A DNA stretch of 48,284 nucleotides from CAZIOH01 sp964540815 (GTDB lineage: Bacteria; Myxococcota_A; Polyangia; Fen-1088), in contig CAZIOH010000046.1 in the NCBI GenBank assembly GCA_964540815.1, positions 1 through 48,284 of the forward strand, in the 5' to 3' direction. The stretch's first letter is position 1, and every line of letters begins with the position of its first letter. This document shows, piece after piece, positions 26,309 through 34,768 of this stretch. The notes beneath the pieces are model-generated. The model had not been told where the DNA came from. It saw nothing but the letters and a program-made list of their open reading frames with translations, and did no database searches. The translations under genes were made by a program, and so were the position numbers.

Positions 26309-28828
26309 ATGCGCAGGCTGCCTTTCCGCTCGAATCCACCTTCACTTTCTCTGTCCGGGTCGCCGCGTCGCCGCCGGCGCCTCGGCGTCGCTCTCGGAGC
26401 GGCCGGCCTGCTCGTGATGGCCTCCGCGGCGGCGCTGGCCACCCGCGCGCTGCTGGCGGCGGGGCCGATGTCCGACGGCACCGGCGTGACCCCGGAGGGA
26501 TGGAAGATCACGCCCGCCGGAGCCCAGACGCCCGTGGGTGGCGGCCCTCTCGCCGTGGCCGTCACGCCCGACGGTGACCGCGTGCTGGTGGAGGACGCCG
26601 GGTACGGCCCCCACGCGCTCGTGGTGCTGGACGCCCACACCGGCAAGGTGCTCCAGACCTTCCCGGGGGCCGAGGATGGGACCCGCGGCTACTACCTCGG
26701 GTTGGTGATCTCCCGGGACGGTCGGGCGGCGTACGCCTCCGATGGCGCCGGGAGCGCGATCCACCGCTTCGCCATTTCTCGTGGGGCGCTGACCGAAGGC
26801 CGAGAAATCCCGCTGACCGCCGGCACCTGGCCAGCGGGCCTGGCCCTCTCCGACGACGGGACCCGCCTCCACGTCGCCGGGAACCTGACCGACGACCTGC
26901 TGACCGTCGATCTGCCTTCGGGCAAGGTCAGCGGGGACGTGGCGGTCGGTCACCTTCCTTACGGCGTCGCCTTGTCTCCTGACGGTCGCCGGGCGTTCGT
27001 CACCAGCTGGGGCGGCAACACCGTGACCGTCGTCGACCTCGATCGGGGGCGCGTGGTCGCGAGCCCGACGGTGGGGTCGCATCCGAGCGCGGTGGTGGGA
27101 AATCCCGCGCGCGGAGAGATCTACGTCGCCAACACCGACTCCGACACGATCTCGGTCCTCGACGCGCGCTCTGCCGCGGTCTTGCGCACCATCGACCTGC
27201 GGGACGGTCGGTCCGCGGCGCCAGGGAAGAGCCCCGATGATCTGGCCGTCACCAAGGACGGTGGGACGCTCTTCGTCGCCAGCGCGGGCTTCAACCAGAT
27301 CGACGTCGTCGCGCTCGCGGCTCGCGGCGGTACCCGCGACAGCGCGAGCGACCACCTGCTCGGCGCCATTCCCACCGGCTGGTACCCGTCGGGGGTGGCC
27401 CTCGACCCACGCGCCGGCGACACCCTGTTCGTCATCAACATGAAGGGCCTCGGGATAGGTCCGGTCGCGCCCGACCAGTACATCGGCGACCTGCTCCAGG
27501 GGACCTTGTCGCGCATCGCCTTGCCGGAGCCGGCGCGCCTTGCGGCGTACACCCGCGAGGCCGAGAGCAACCTCTCGTATGCCGTCGAGGACGTCCGCGA
27601 CCGCGAAGCCGCCGACTCGCAGGGGGCGCGGTCGGTGGTCCCGGCGCGCATCGGGGACCCGACGCCGATCCGTCACGTGATCTACGTGATGAAGGAGAAC
27701 CGCACCTACGACCAGGTGCTGGGCGATCTCGATCGCGGAAACGGCGACCCACACCTGGCCATCTTCGGGCGGTCGGTGACGCCCAACCAGCACGAGCTCG
27801 CGCGGCGGTTCGTGACCTTCGACAATTTCTATTGCGATGGCGAGGTGTCGGCCGACGGCTGGACCTGGTCGAGCGCCGCCAACGCCAACACCTACAACCA
27901 GAAGAACTGGCCCCTCGACTACGGGAGCGCCGGACGCCTGTACGACTTCGGTGGCTTCGGCGACGCCGAGACCGCCGCCTTTCCCGGGAACGATCCCACC
28001 GAGTCCTTCTTGTGGGATCGCCTGAGCGCCAAGGGGATCAGCTACCGAAACTACGGGTTCTTCGTGAACGGGGCCCCGGTGGAGGTGGATGCGTCGATGG
28101 TGCACCTTCGAGGCAAGACCAGCCTCACGTATCCGGGCTGGGATCTGGATGTGCCCGATCAGGCGCGGGTCGACGACTGGCTGCGGGAGTTTCGGCGCTT
28201 CGAGCAGCAGCGCGCGATGCCCACGGTACAGTTCGTCTACCTTCCGCGGGACCACACCGTCGGCACCTCGCCGGGCGAGCCGACCCCGGCGGCGATGGTG
28301 GCCGACAACGATCTGGCGCTGGGGCGCCTGGTCGAGGCGGTGTCAGCATCGGCCTTCTGGCGCGACACCGTCATCTTCGTCCTCGAGGACGACGCGCAGG
28401 ACGGACCGGATCACGTGGACGGTCACCGCACGGTGGCGCAGGTCATCAGCCCCTACACCCAGACCGGGAAGGTGGACTCGACCTTCTACTCGACGGTATC
28501 GATGCTGAAGACGATGGAGCTCATCGTGGGCGTCGCGCCCCTCACCGCGTTCGATGCCCGCGCGACGCCCATGTGCGCCGCCTTCTCGACCCACCCCGAC
28601 CTGGCGGCCTATCGGTCGCTCACTCCGGAGATCTCCCTCACCGAGGTGAGCGCCGCGGATGCCCCTCTGGCCGCGCGCTCCGCTCGGCTGGACTTCTCGC
28701 GGCCCGACTCCGCGGATCCGCGCGTGCTCAACCTGGCCATCTGGCAGAGCGTGCGCGGGGGCCGCAGCGTGCCGCCGGCCCGCCATCTGGCGGCCTTCAC
28801 GCCCCGGGGGGGCCGCACCCCGCGCTGA
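26309..28828 (+). CDS. Beta-propeller plus phosphoesterase fusion protein
   Basis: An 839-residue exported protein. ATG 26309 follows CAGGAG; an ATG at 26288 has no ribosome site. After an Arg-rich N-terminus and a hydrophobic export segment, residues ~65-400 form a YVTN-type beta-propeller (AVAVTPDGDRVLV, GLALSDDGTRLHVAGN, GVALSPDGRRAFVTSWGGNT, EIYVANTDSDTISVLD). Residues ~445-760 are a phosphoesterase domain (PF04185 type): HVIYVMKENRTYDQVLGD, FDNFYCDGEVSADGW and VIFVLEDDAQDGPDHVDGHR with likely metal ligands. Family members include phospholipase C and acid phosphatases. The architecture is known in Proteobacteria and Myxococcota; the substrate is unclear. It is convergent with the molybdoenzyme gene. 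Confidence 0.85.
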   Translation: MRRLPFRSNPPSLSLSGSPRRRRRLGVALGAAGLLVMASAAALATRALLAAGPMSDGTGVTPEGWKITPAGAQTPVGGGPLAVAVTPDGDRVLVEDAGYGPHALVVLDAHTGKVLQTFPGAEDGTRGYYLGLVISRDGRAAYASDGAGSAIHRFAISRGALTEGREIPLTAGTWPAGLALSDDGTRLHVAGNLTDDLLTVDLPSGKVSGDVAVGHLPYGVALSPDGRRAFVTSWGGNTVTVVDLDRGRVVASPTVGSHPSAVVGNPARGEIYVANTDSDTISVLDARSAAVLRTIDLRDGRSAAPGKSPDDLAVTKDGGTLFVASAGFNQIDVVALAARGGTRDSASDHLLGAIPTGWYPSGVALDPRAGDTLFVINMKGLGIGPVAPDQYIGDLLQGTLSRIALPEPARLAAYTREAESNLSYAVEDVRDREAADSQGARSVVPARIGDPTPIRHVIYVMKENRTYDQVLGDLDRGNGDPHLAIFGRSVTPNQHELARRFVTFDNFYCDGEVSADGWTWSSAANANTYNQKNWPLDYGSAGRLYDFGGFGDAETAAFPGNDPTESFLWDRLSAKGISYRNYGFFVNGAPVEVDASMVHLRGKTSLTYPGWDLDVPDQARVDDWLREFRRFEQQRAMPTVQFVYLPRDHTVGTSPGEPTPAAMVADNDLALGRLVEAVSASAFWRDTVIFVLEDDAQDGPDHVDGHRTVAQVISPYTQTGKVDSTFYSTVSMLKTMELIVGVAPLTAFDARATPMCAAFSTHPDLAAYRSLTPEISLTEVSAADAPLAARSARLDFSRPDSADPRVLNLAIWQSVRGGRSVPPARHLAAFTPRGGRTPR

Positions 28829-28874
28829 CCCGGTTCCGAGCTCCGCCCGCCCCATGCCATTCGGGGTCCTGCGC

Positions 28875-29654
28875 TCACACCCCGCCGTACCAGTCGTATC
28901 CCTGGTCGGTCCAGTAGCCTCCGTTCGCCGCGGGCAGGAAGACGATCTTGGTCAGGTACTTGGTGTTCTTGTAGCCGAGCTTGACCGGCGCGTAGATGCG
29001 CGCCGGGGCTCCGAACGCCGGGTCGAGCAGTCGCCCATCCTGTCCGTAGACCACGAGGGTCTGCGGGTGCAGGGCGCTCTCGATGTCCCAGCTCTCGTGG
29101 TAGTCGTCGTCGAATGACTGGAAGTCCACGCATCGCGCGTCCGGGCTCACCCCGACCCGTCGCGCGATCTCGCGCAAGAGGACCCCGGTGCGCACCGCCA
29201 CCGCCGACCAGCCTTCCACGCAGAAGTGCTCGAGGCGCATTTCCGTGCGGGGCAAGGCCTTGAGCTCGTCGAGAGACCATCGGGCGGGGCGACGAACCAT
29301 GCCGCCCACCTCGAGGCGCCAGGGCCCCGAGGTGGACTCATCCCACACGGGGACCTCGTCGGCGATGAAGTACGACGGGAACCTCGGGCCCGCCGCGGTG
29401 GCGCCGGGCGGCGCGACGTTGGTGGCGCCGGGCCGGAACAGCGCGCGTTCCACGCGCTCGTTCCAGCGACCCATGCGCGCCAGGGCACCGTTCAGGCTCC
29501 GGGGGCCGTCCGAGTTGCACCCTCCGATGCCGAGAGGCAGCGCCGCGCCCGCCCCGGCGACCAGCCCGGCGGACAGAAAGGCACGGCGGTCCATGCCGAG
29601 CCGCTCGGAGGCGTGGCGCCGCGGAAGCCACAGGGATCTCACCGCGGAGCTCAC
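28875..29654 (-). CDS. Tat-exported molybdopterin oxidoreductase (sulfite oxidase/MsrP-like)
   Basis: A 259-residue protein. GTG 29654 overlaps the stop of the cytochrome b gene and has AGGAG 7 bases before it, so translation is coupled. A twin-arginine signal (MDRRAFLSAG, Arg23-Arg24) runs into LPLGIGGC. The oxidoreductase fold shows WRLEVGGMVRRPARWSLDEL and LEHFCVEGWSAV; Cys145 is the expected molybdenum ligand. LGYKNTKYLTKIVFLP is the family's typical C-terminal block. Relatives reduce methionine sulfoxide in periplasmic proteins (MsrP) or oxidise sulfite. A dedicated cytochrome b and a small Lys/Met peptide in the same operon favour an envelope repair role (inference). Confidence 0.88.
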   Translation of the reverse strand: MSSAVRSLWLPRRHASERLGMDRRAFLSAGLVAGAGAALPLGIGGCNSDGPRSLNGALARMGRWNERVERALFRPGATNVAPPGATAAGPRFPSYFIADEVPVWDESTSGPWRLEVGGMVRRPARWSLDELKALPRTEMRLEHFCVEGWSAVAVRTGVLLREIARRVGVSPDARCVDFQSFDDDYHESWDIESALHPQTLVVYGQDGRLLDPAFGAPARIYAPVKLGYKNTKYLTKIVFLPAANGGYWTDQGYDWYGGV

Positions 29655-30475
29655 GTCGGATCTCCTGACCCGCCGCCGCCGTCTGGCGGCGTCGCTTCCG
29701 TCGGCGTCGCTTCCGTCGCCTGCCCGAGAGGAGCCGGGGCCGAACCGGGCGGTGGCTCCGGGGAGCCGATCTCCGGTCGAGATCTCAGGTTGACGAAGGG
29801 GCGGGCATTGCGCAGCTCCGGAGATCGGGCCTGGTCGTAGCCGCCCGTGACGATCGAGCGGAGCGCGTAAGGATCCACCGCGAACACCATGAAGACGTGT
29901 CCCAGCGTGAGGACGACCAGCGTCACCATCACCAGGAAGTGCCAGAAGCGCGCCCAGACATAGCCCCCGAGGAGGTAGGTCAACCCCGAGAGCTGGACCG
30001 GCTTCCAGATGGCGAGGCCAGTGACGATCGCGGCCGCGCCCACCAACGGCATCGCGAAGTACGAGAGCCTCTGCAGGGCATTGTGCTTTCCCTGGTGCGG
30101 ATGTTGGCGCCGGAGTCCGAGGTAGAACCTGACCATCTCGAGGGCGTCTCGCGCGATGCCCCGCCTCGGGGCCAGGTCACGCCACTCCCCGTGCAGGTAG
30201 ATGAAGCCGAGGTAGGTGAGCCCGTTGAGGGCCAGGATCCACATCGCGGCGAAGTGCCAGTGGCGCGCGCCGCCGAGCCAGCCACCGAAGGTCAGCCAGT
30301 TGGGGATCTTGTGCCCCTCGAACGGATAGCAGCAGAAGCTCTCGCCCTTCCGCGCGAAGGCTGGGTAGGCGTTGAAGATGCGCAGGCCACTGCCGATCAT
30401 GACCGTCAGGGCGAGGGCGTTCACCCAGTGGGTGACGCGGACGACGATGTGATGCCGTACCGGCATGCTGTTCAC
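29651..30475 (-). CDS. b-type cytochrome, membrane electron partner of the molybdoenzyme
   Basis: A 274-residue membrane protein from GTG 30475, which follows GGAGGT at 5 bases; an ATG three codons later is too far from that site. It has four to five hydrophobic helices. Candidate haem-ligand His residues lie in VRHHIVVRVTHWVNALAL, GGARHWHFAAMWIL, ARFWHFLVMVTL and VLTLGHVFMVFAV. This is the cytochrome b561/hydrogenase cytochrome b pattern rather than the shorter MsrQ (YedZ). The soluble C-terminus is Pro/Gly-rich. It should pass electrons from the quinone pool to the molybdoenzyme encoded by the overlapping downstream gene. Confidence 0.85.
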   Translation of the reverse strand: MNSMPVRHHIVVRVTHWVNALALTVMIGSGLRIFNAYPAFARKGESFCCYPFEGHKIPNWLTFGGWLGGARHWHFAAMWILALNGLTYLGFIYLHGEWRDLAPRRGIARDALEMVRFYLGLRRQHPHQGKHNALQRLSYFAMPLVGAAAIVTGLAIWKPVQLSGLTYLLGGYVWARFWHFLVMVTLVVLTLGHVFMVFAVDPYALRSIVTGGYDQARSPELRNARPFVNLRSRPEIGSPEPPPGSAPAPLGQATEATPTEATPPDGGGGSGDPT

Positions 30476-30596
30476 ACGTTACCTCCGTCCAGCCGGTAGC
30501 CGGTAGCCCGTTGCGTGGTCGCGGCTTCGACGTTGCCTGCACGCCGCGCCGCAATCCGGGTCTCTCGACGCCGGACTGCGGACAGCCGGGTGGTGC

Positions 30597-30788
30597 TTAC
30601 TTCTTTTCCATCTCACCCTTGGCGCCGCCCGCGCCACCGGCGTCCTTCTTCTTGCCCTTGTGCTTCTTCTTCATCTCGCCGCCGGAGCCCCCGGCTCCCA
30701 TCTCGTCGGCGTGGGCCACGCGGGCCATCGTCCACGAGGTGGGAAGGCAGACTGCGAGCAACAACAAACAGCCACGGATCAGCTTCAT
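30597..30788 (-). CDS. Small secreted Lys/Gly/Met peptide (MXKDX-like)
   Basis: A 63-residue protein from ATG 30788, with AGGAG 7 bases upstream. A signal peptide ends AHA-DE (predicted cut after 27). The 36-residue mature peptide has eleven or so Lys, many Gly and three Met, each preceded by Glu (Met30, Met39, Met60). It lies 121 bp before the cytochrome b gene in the same direction and is probably the first gene of the operon. In proteobacteria, small peptides of the MXKDX or Met-rich (MrpX) kind sit beside YedY-type molybdoenzymes, where MrpX is reported to act as a sacrificial oxidant scavenger. The resemblance here is in context and composition only. Confidence 0.7.
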   Translation of the reverse strand: MKLIRGCLLLLAVCLPTSWTMARVAHADEMGAGGSGGEMKKKHKGKKKDAGGAGGAKGEMEKK

Positions 30789-31298
30789 GCGTCTTCTCCT
30801 GATTGAGTTTGGATTGCTTGCTCTCTTCACGAGAGCGGGAGCAGCATACCAACGCCACCGGGGGCGGACGCGCTGTTCGAGGTAAACACTCGGTCAAGCT
30901 CGCGCGCGCCGCGGCTCACCGTGAATTGACGCTGGCTCCCGCAGGCTCCGACATCCGGGGGCGGATGGGGGCGAGCGGTGCGCGCTCGTCGAGGTCCAAA
31001 TGTTTCTGCTCGACAGAGATCCGAGCTCCCGCCAGACGGGATCGAGCTCGACGTTCGGGCGGGTTGGCGCCAGTGGGTGAGCTGGGCCCGATCGACAACG
31101 CCGTCCGTCTCGCCACCGTTCGAAGCCTGCGCCCGAATCATCGATCACGCCGCCCCCGAACTCTCCGCGTGTCGTCCGTCGCTCGTGAAGTCGTTCCGCC
31201 AGTGCTCGAGGTGGTGCGAAGCCCGGTCCTCGGCCTGGCCGCTGGCCGGGGCCTGGTCTTCGCGATAAGGTCCATTCGACAGCCCGAGGAGATCCCCC
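30789..31298. other. Divergent intergenic region, 510 bp
   Basis: This region separates the leftward molybdoenzyme operon from the rightward thioredoxin gene. I find no convincing gene. A 6-bp stem with a 5-base loop (GCTCTC 30820-30825, GAGAGC 30831-30836) lies 32 bp upstream of the small-peptide start and might be an operator or leader hairpin. The remainder, about 450 bp, is unexplained. Confidence 0.45.
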
Positions 31299-31733
31299 AT
31301 GAGCTCGAATTCGTCCGAATCCCGCCCGGCCGACCCGAAGGACAGCAGGGCCAAGTCCGAGTCGAAGTCCGAGTCGAAGACCGACTCGAAGTCCGACTCG
31401 AAGATCGTCGAGCTCGACGATGGCAACTTCGAGCAACAGGTGCTCCGGTCGCCCGTACCGGTGCTGGTGGACTTCACGGCCGCATGGTGCGCGCCCTGCC
31501 GATCGATCGCACCTTACGTCGAGGCCATCGCCGCCGCCTATGTGGGGCGGGCGCGGGTGGGCAAGTACGACGTGGACGACAACCAGACCTGGGTGGCGAA
31601 GCTCGACATTCGCAGCATGCCGACGCTGCTGATGTTCAAGGACGGAAAGGTGCTGGGGCAGGTGGTGGGCGCGACGCCGCGTGCGAAGATCGAGGCGATG
31701 GTCACGAGCGCGCTCGAGCACCGGACAGGTTGA
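31299..31733 (+). CDS. trxA: Thioredoxin with charged repeat-encoded N-terminal extension
   Basis: A 144-residue thioredoxin. GAGGAGA precedes ATG 31299. The active site is WCAPC (Cys64, Cys67), a common variant of WCGPC. FTAAWCAPCRSIAPYVEAI, KYDVDDN and SMPTLLMFKDGK complete the fold, with the cis-Pro in MPT. The first 35 residues are an unusual Ser/Lys/Glu/Asp tract (SESKSESKTDSKSDSK), encoded by a 12-bp tandem repeat and absent from ordinary thioredoxins. There is no signal peptide, so it is cytoplasmic and reduces disulfides. Its position opposite the molybdoenzyme operon is compatible with a shared redox role. The gene symbol is by family. Confidence 0.88.
   Translation: MSSNSSESRPADPKDSRAKSESKSESKTDSKSDSKIVELDDGNFEQQVLRSPVPVLVDFTAAWCAPCRSIAPYVEAIAAAYVGRARVGKYDVDDNQTWVAKLDIRSMPTLLMFKDGKVLGQVVGATPRAKIEAMVTSALEHRTG
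31353..31400 (+). repeat. Four 12-bp tandem units inside the thioredoxin gene
   Basis: Units AAGTCCGAGTCG, the same again, AAGACCGACTCG and AAGTCCGACTCG encode KSES, KSES, KTDS and KSDS. The frame is preserved by the 12-bp period, so copy-number change would only lengthen or shorten the tail. Confidence 0.85.
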
Positions 31734-31802
31734 CGGACCGATTGAAGACGCGCAAATCCGCGTTTTCGCGACGGGAGTCGACCTGCCCGGTGCCCGCATC
31801 CG

Positions 31803-32657
31803 CTATCCGGATGGCGAGCCCTGGGCGGAATAACCCCCGTCGACGGGGATCGCGACCCCGGTGACGAAGTCGGAGGCGGCGCTGGCGAGAAACACGGCGA
31901 CGCCCGACAGATCCTCCGGGCGGCCCCAGCGGCCCTCGGGGGTGCGCTTCACGACCCGTTCCTGCAGGGACGGGATCTGGCTGCGCGCGGTGACGGTGAG
32001 CTCGGTGTCGATGAAGCCCGGCAGGATCGCGTTGACCTGGATGTGGTCGGCCGCCCAGGCGCAGGCCAGCGCCTTCGTGAGCTGGACGACGCCGCCCTTG
32101 GCGGCCCCGTAGGGAGCCGCGAACGGCAGGCCGAACAGCGACGACAGGGAGCCCACGGTGATGATCTTGCCTCCGCCGGCCCGCTTCATCACGGGGTGCA
32201 CGGCGCGCGCGCAGAGGAAGACTCCGGTGAGGTTCGCGTCCAGCACCGCCCGCCACTCGTCGAGCGTGTAGGACTCGGGCGGCTTGCGGATGTTCATGCC
32301 GGCGTTGGCGACCAGCACGTCGATTCGGCCGACGGCCTCCAGGGTGGCGTCGGTCATGCGCTGCACGGAGAGCTCGTCGGTGACATCCACCACCAGCGTG
32401 CGCGCCCGTCCGCCCGCGCCCTCGATCTCGGTGGCGGCCTGCTCGAGCTTGGCCTGATCCCGAGCCGCGAGCACGAGCGTGGCGCCGGCCGCGGCGAGAC
32501 CGCGGGCCATCCCGAGGCCGATTCCACCGTTCCCACCGGTGACGAGCGCGACCCGGCCCGACAGGTCGAAGGGCGAAACCGGCGACGGCGACGACGGCGA
32601 CGACGGCGACGATGACGACGATGACGGCGACGATGACGGCGACGACACGGCGTCCAT
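31803..32657 (-). CDS. SDR family oxidoreductase
   Basis: A 284-residue short-chain dehydrogenase/reductase from ATG 32657 (no strong ribosome site). Classical motifs are complete: cofactor site GGNGGIG (41-47), NAG (118-120), and the catalytic Ser170, Tyr183 and Lys187 (YGAAK). PVDGGYSAQG closes the protein as in 3-oxoacyl-ACP reductase-like and gluconate dehydrogenase-like members. It should reduce or oxidise a carbonyl/hydroxyl with NAD(P)H; the substrate is not deducible. Residues 5-28 are a Ser/Pro run from a simple repeat. It follows prpR by 25 bp on the same strand, so the two are probably co-transcribed. Confidence 0.85.
   Translation of the reverse strand: MDAVSSPSSSPSSSSSSPSSPSSPSPVSPFDLSGRVALVTGGNGGIGLGMARGLAAAGATLVLAARDQAKLEQAATEIEGAGGRARTLVVDVTDELSVQRMTDATLEAVGRIDVLVANAGMNIRKPPESYTLDEWRAVLDANLTGVFLCARAVHPVMKRAGGGKIITVGSLSSLFGLPFAAPYGAAKGGVVQLTKALACAWAADHIQVNAILPGFIDTELTVTARSQIPSLQERVVKRTPEGRWGRPEDLSGVAVFLASAASDFVTGVAIPVDGGYSAQGSPSG
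32580..32646 (-). repeat. Ser/Pro-encoding simple repeat at the SDR N-terminus
   Basis: On the coding strand this is a run of TCG, CCG and TCA codons (GTCGCCGTC-like units), about 67 bp. It encodes the tract between residues 5 and 28 and lies immediately before the Rossmann fold. Confidence 0.75.
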
Positions 32658-32682
32658 CCTACCCCGCGCGCGGGGAGGCCGG

Positions 32683-34764
32683 TCAACCCGGCCCGTCGTC
32701 GAGGGTCGGCCGGGCCAGCTTGCGCCACAAGGTCGTGCGGCTGATGCCGAGCGCGCGCGCCGCGATCCCCAGGTTGCCACCGGCGGCCTCGAGCGCCGCC
32801 TCGAGCCGCTCCCGTTCGGCCCGCTCGCGCGCCCGCCGCAGGGTGGTGGTGGAAGCTGCAAGCTCGATCGAGGCCGGGCTGGCGGCCGTACCCGGTGCCG
32901 CCGAGGAAGAACGCTCCGAGAGCTCTGGCAAGAGTCGCTCGAGGGCCTCCGGGTGGGGATCGCGCGCGAGCTCCGCACCCACCGCCAGCAGGCGCTCCAC
33001 CATGTTCTCGAGCTCCCGCACGTTGCCCGGCCAGGGATGGCGGGCGGTCACCGCCAGGAAGCGGCGACGCAGGGACTCGGGAAGCGGCGTGCGGGCGTGG
33101 CGACTGGCGATGTGGGCGATGAGCTCGGGCAGATCCTCGCGGCGTGCCCGCAGGGGAGGCACCGCGATGGCGAGGCCGTTGACCCGGTAGTACAGATCGG
33201 CGCGGAACGCCCCCACCCGCATGCGCTCCCCCAGATCGCGGTGGGTGGCCGCCACGATCCGCACGTCGATGGGAATCGGCTCTCGTCCACCGACGCGCAG
33301 CACCTCCCGCTCCTGGAGGACGCGGAGCAGGCGCGCCTGCAAGCCGCCCGGCATGTCCCCGATCTCGTCGAGGAAGACCGTGCCCCCGTGCGCGGTCTCG
33401 AAGAGGCCCGGCTTGCCGCCCTTGACGGCGCCGGTGAAGGCCCCCTCCTCGTAGCCGAAGAGCTCGGATTCGAGCAAGGTCTCCGGCATCGCGGCGCAGT
33501 TGATCGCCACGAAGGCCTCGCGCGCGCGGGGGCTGGCGTTGTGGATACCCTGGGCGACCAGCTCCTTGCCCGTGCCCGACTCGCCGTGGATGAGCACCGT
33601 CAGATCGAGGGCCGCGAAGCGCTCGGCCAGCGCCCGCAGGCCCTGCATGGCCGGCGACGCCCCGACCAGATCGGCGAGGACGTGACGCGCGCGCGGCGCA
33701 TGGCGGCGGGCGTGCCGGTGCAGATCGCGGCCGGCGCGCTCGACCGAGCTCGCGGCCTGGACGGTCAGGACCGCCCCCCGGCGCTCGGGGTCGTGGGGAT
33801 TGGCGTGGCCACGGCCATGCGCAGGGTCGTCGCCGGCGTCGAGCGGCAAGAGGTTGCCGATCATGCGCTGGTGTCCGAGGGTGAACACCCGCCGCAAGAG
33901 CGGCGGTCCGCCGCGGGCGAGGACCTCCCGGGCGTCGAGCTCGGGGATCAGCTGCGAGAGGGTCTGGGTGGTGAGGTGCGCCTCGTCGACGCCGGCCAGC
34001 GCGCACATGGCCGGGTTGGCCAGCCAGATGTGCTGTTCCATGTCGATGGCGAGCACGCCCTCCTGGAGCTGACCGATGAGGTCCCCGAGCTGGCGGCGCC
34101 GGGTCCGCTCGAGGACGCGCACGCGCGCGGCGGCGATGGCCTCCTCGAGAGCCCGGCGCGCGCCATCGAGGGTGTAGAGGAACACCCCAGGCAGCCCGAC
34201 CTCGGCGGCGGCCTCGGTGACCAGGCTCGGTCCGATGACCACGTCGACCCCGCGGCTCCGGAGATCGCGCACGCAGGCTCGGACGTCGGTGACGTCGCTG
34301 TAGCGCAAGAGGTGCAGCTCGATCTTCAAGAGGCGGCTGAGCTCGCCGAGCTCGGCGCTCACGTGGTCGTAGGTGACGAGCCCGACCGAGGGCGGCGAGG
34401 TCCGGCTGAGCCGGGCCGCCTGCACCAGCGCCGCCATGACGTCGAAGCCGCTCGCCGAGACCAGCGCCACGGGATAGTCGAGCTGCCGGCGCAGCTCCGC
34501 GCCGTTGGCTCCCGCGCTCACGAAGGCGTCGACGTCGCCGCGGGCGATGAGCGCCCTGGCCTGGGCGACGGCGTCTCGAAAGCGGCGGTGCTCGACGATG
34601 AGCTCGACGGGCTCTCCGAGCTCCCGGGCGGCCTCCTCGACCAGGCCGGCCAGCCGCCCGAACGCCAGCACGCAGATCCGCGAGCGCGGCGGCGGCCTGC
34701 GGGTGGGCGTGGACGTCGCCGGCGGAGTGGCCGCCAGCGTGGCCCGATCTCGCGCAGAGGGCAT
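32683..34764 (-). CDS. prpR: Sigma-54-dependent propionate regulator PrpR
   Basis: 693 residues from ATG 34764; a GTG at 34785 falls within the operator dyad and is less likely. Residues ~28-215 form the PrpR_N sensory domain, which in enterobacteria responds to 2-methylcitrate. A PAS-like region follows (~225-300). The AAA+ domain has Walker A GESGTGKE (394-401) and the sigma-54 contact loop GAFTGA (441-446). A Fis-type helix-turn-helix ends the protein (GNLGIAARALGISRTTLWRK, 663-682). Between PAS and AAA+ lies an unusual His/Arg-rich linker (about 317-361). It is transcribed divergently from prpBCDE, and a sigma-54 promoter is present upstream of prpB. Confidence 0.92.
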   Translation of the reverse strand: MPSARDRATLAATPPATSTPTRRPPPRSRICVLAFGRLAGLVEEAARELGEPVELIVEHRRFRDAVAQARALIARGDVDAFVSAGANGAELRRQLDYPVALVSASGFDVMAALVQAARLSRTSPPSVGLVTYDHVSAELGELSRLLKIELHLLRYSDVTDVRACVRDLRSRGVDVVIGPSLVTEAAAEVGLPGVFLYTLDGARRALEEAIAAARVRVLERTRRRQLGDLIGQLQEGVLAIDMEQHIWLANPAMCALAGVDEAHLTTQTLSQLIPELDAREVLARGGPPLLRRVFTLGHQRMIGNLLPLDAGDDPAHGRGHANPHDPERRGAVLTVQAASSVERAGRDLHRHARRHAPRARHVLADLVGASPAMQGLRALAERFAALDLTVLIHGESGTGKELVAQGIHNASPRAREAFVAINCAAMPETLLESELFGYEEGAFTGAVKGGKPGLFETAHGGTVFLDEIGDMPGGLQARLLRVLQEREVLRVGGREPIPIDVRIVAATHRDLGERMRVGAFRADLYYRVNGLAIAVPPLRARREDLPELIAHIASRHARTPLPESLRRRFLAVTARHPWPGNVRELENMVERLLAVGAELARDPHPEALERLLPELSERSSSAAPGTAASPASIELAASTTTLRRARERAERERLEAALEAAGGNLGIAARALGISRTTLWRKLARPTLDDGPG

Positions 34765-34768
34765 GACG

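Noticed and set aside
31797..31813. Small hairpin at the convergent thioredoxin and SDR stops as terminator
   Set aside because: Only 6 bp of stem overlapping the SDR stop and no U-run; too weak to annotate.
30803..31864. 353-codon rightward frame across the spacer and thioredoxin gene
   Set aside because: It overlaps the clear thioredoxin frame, has Arg-rich shadow composition and shows no domain.
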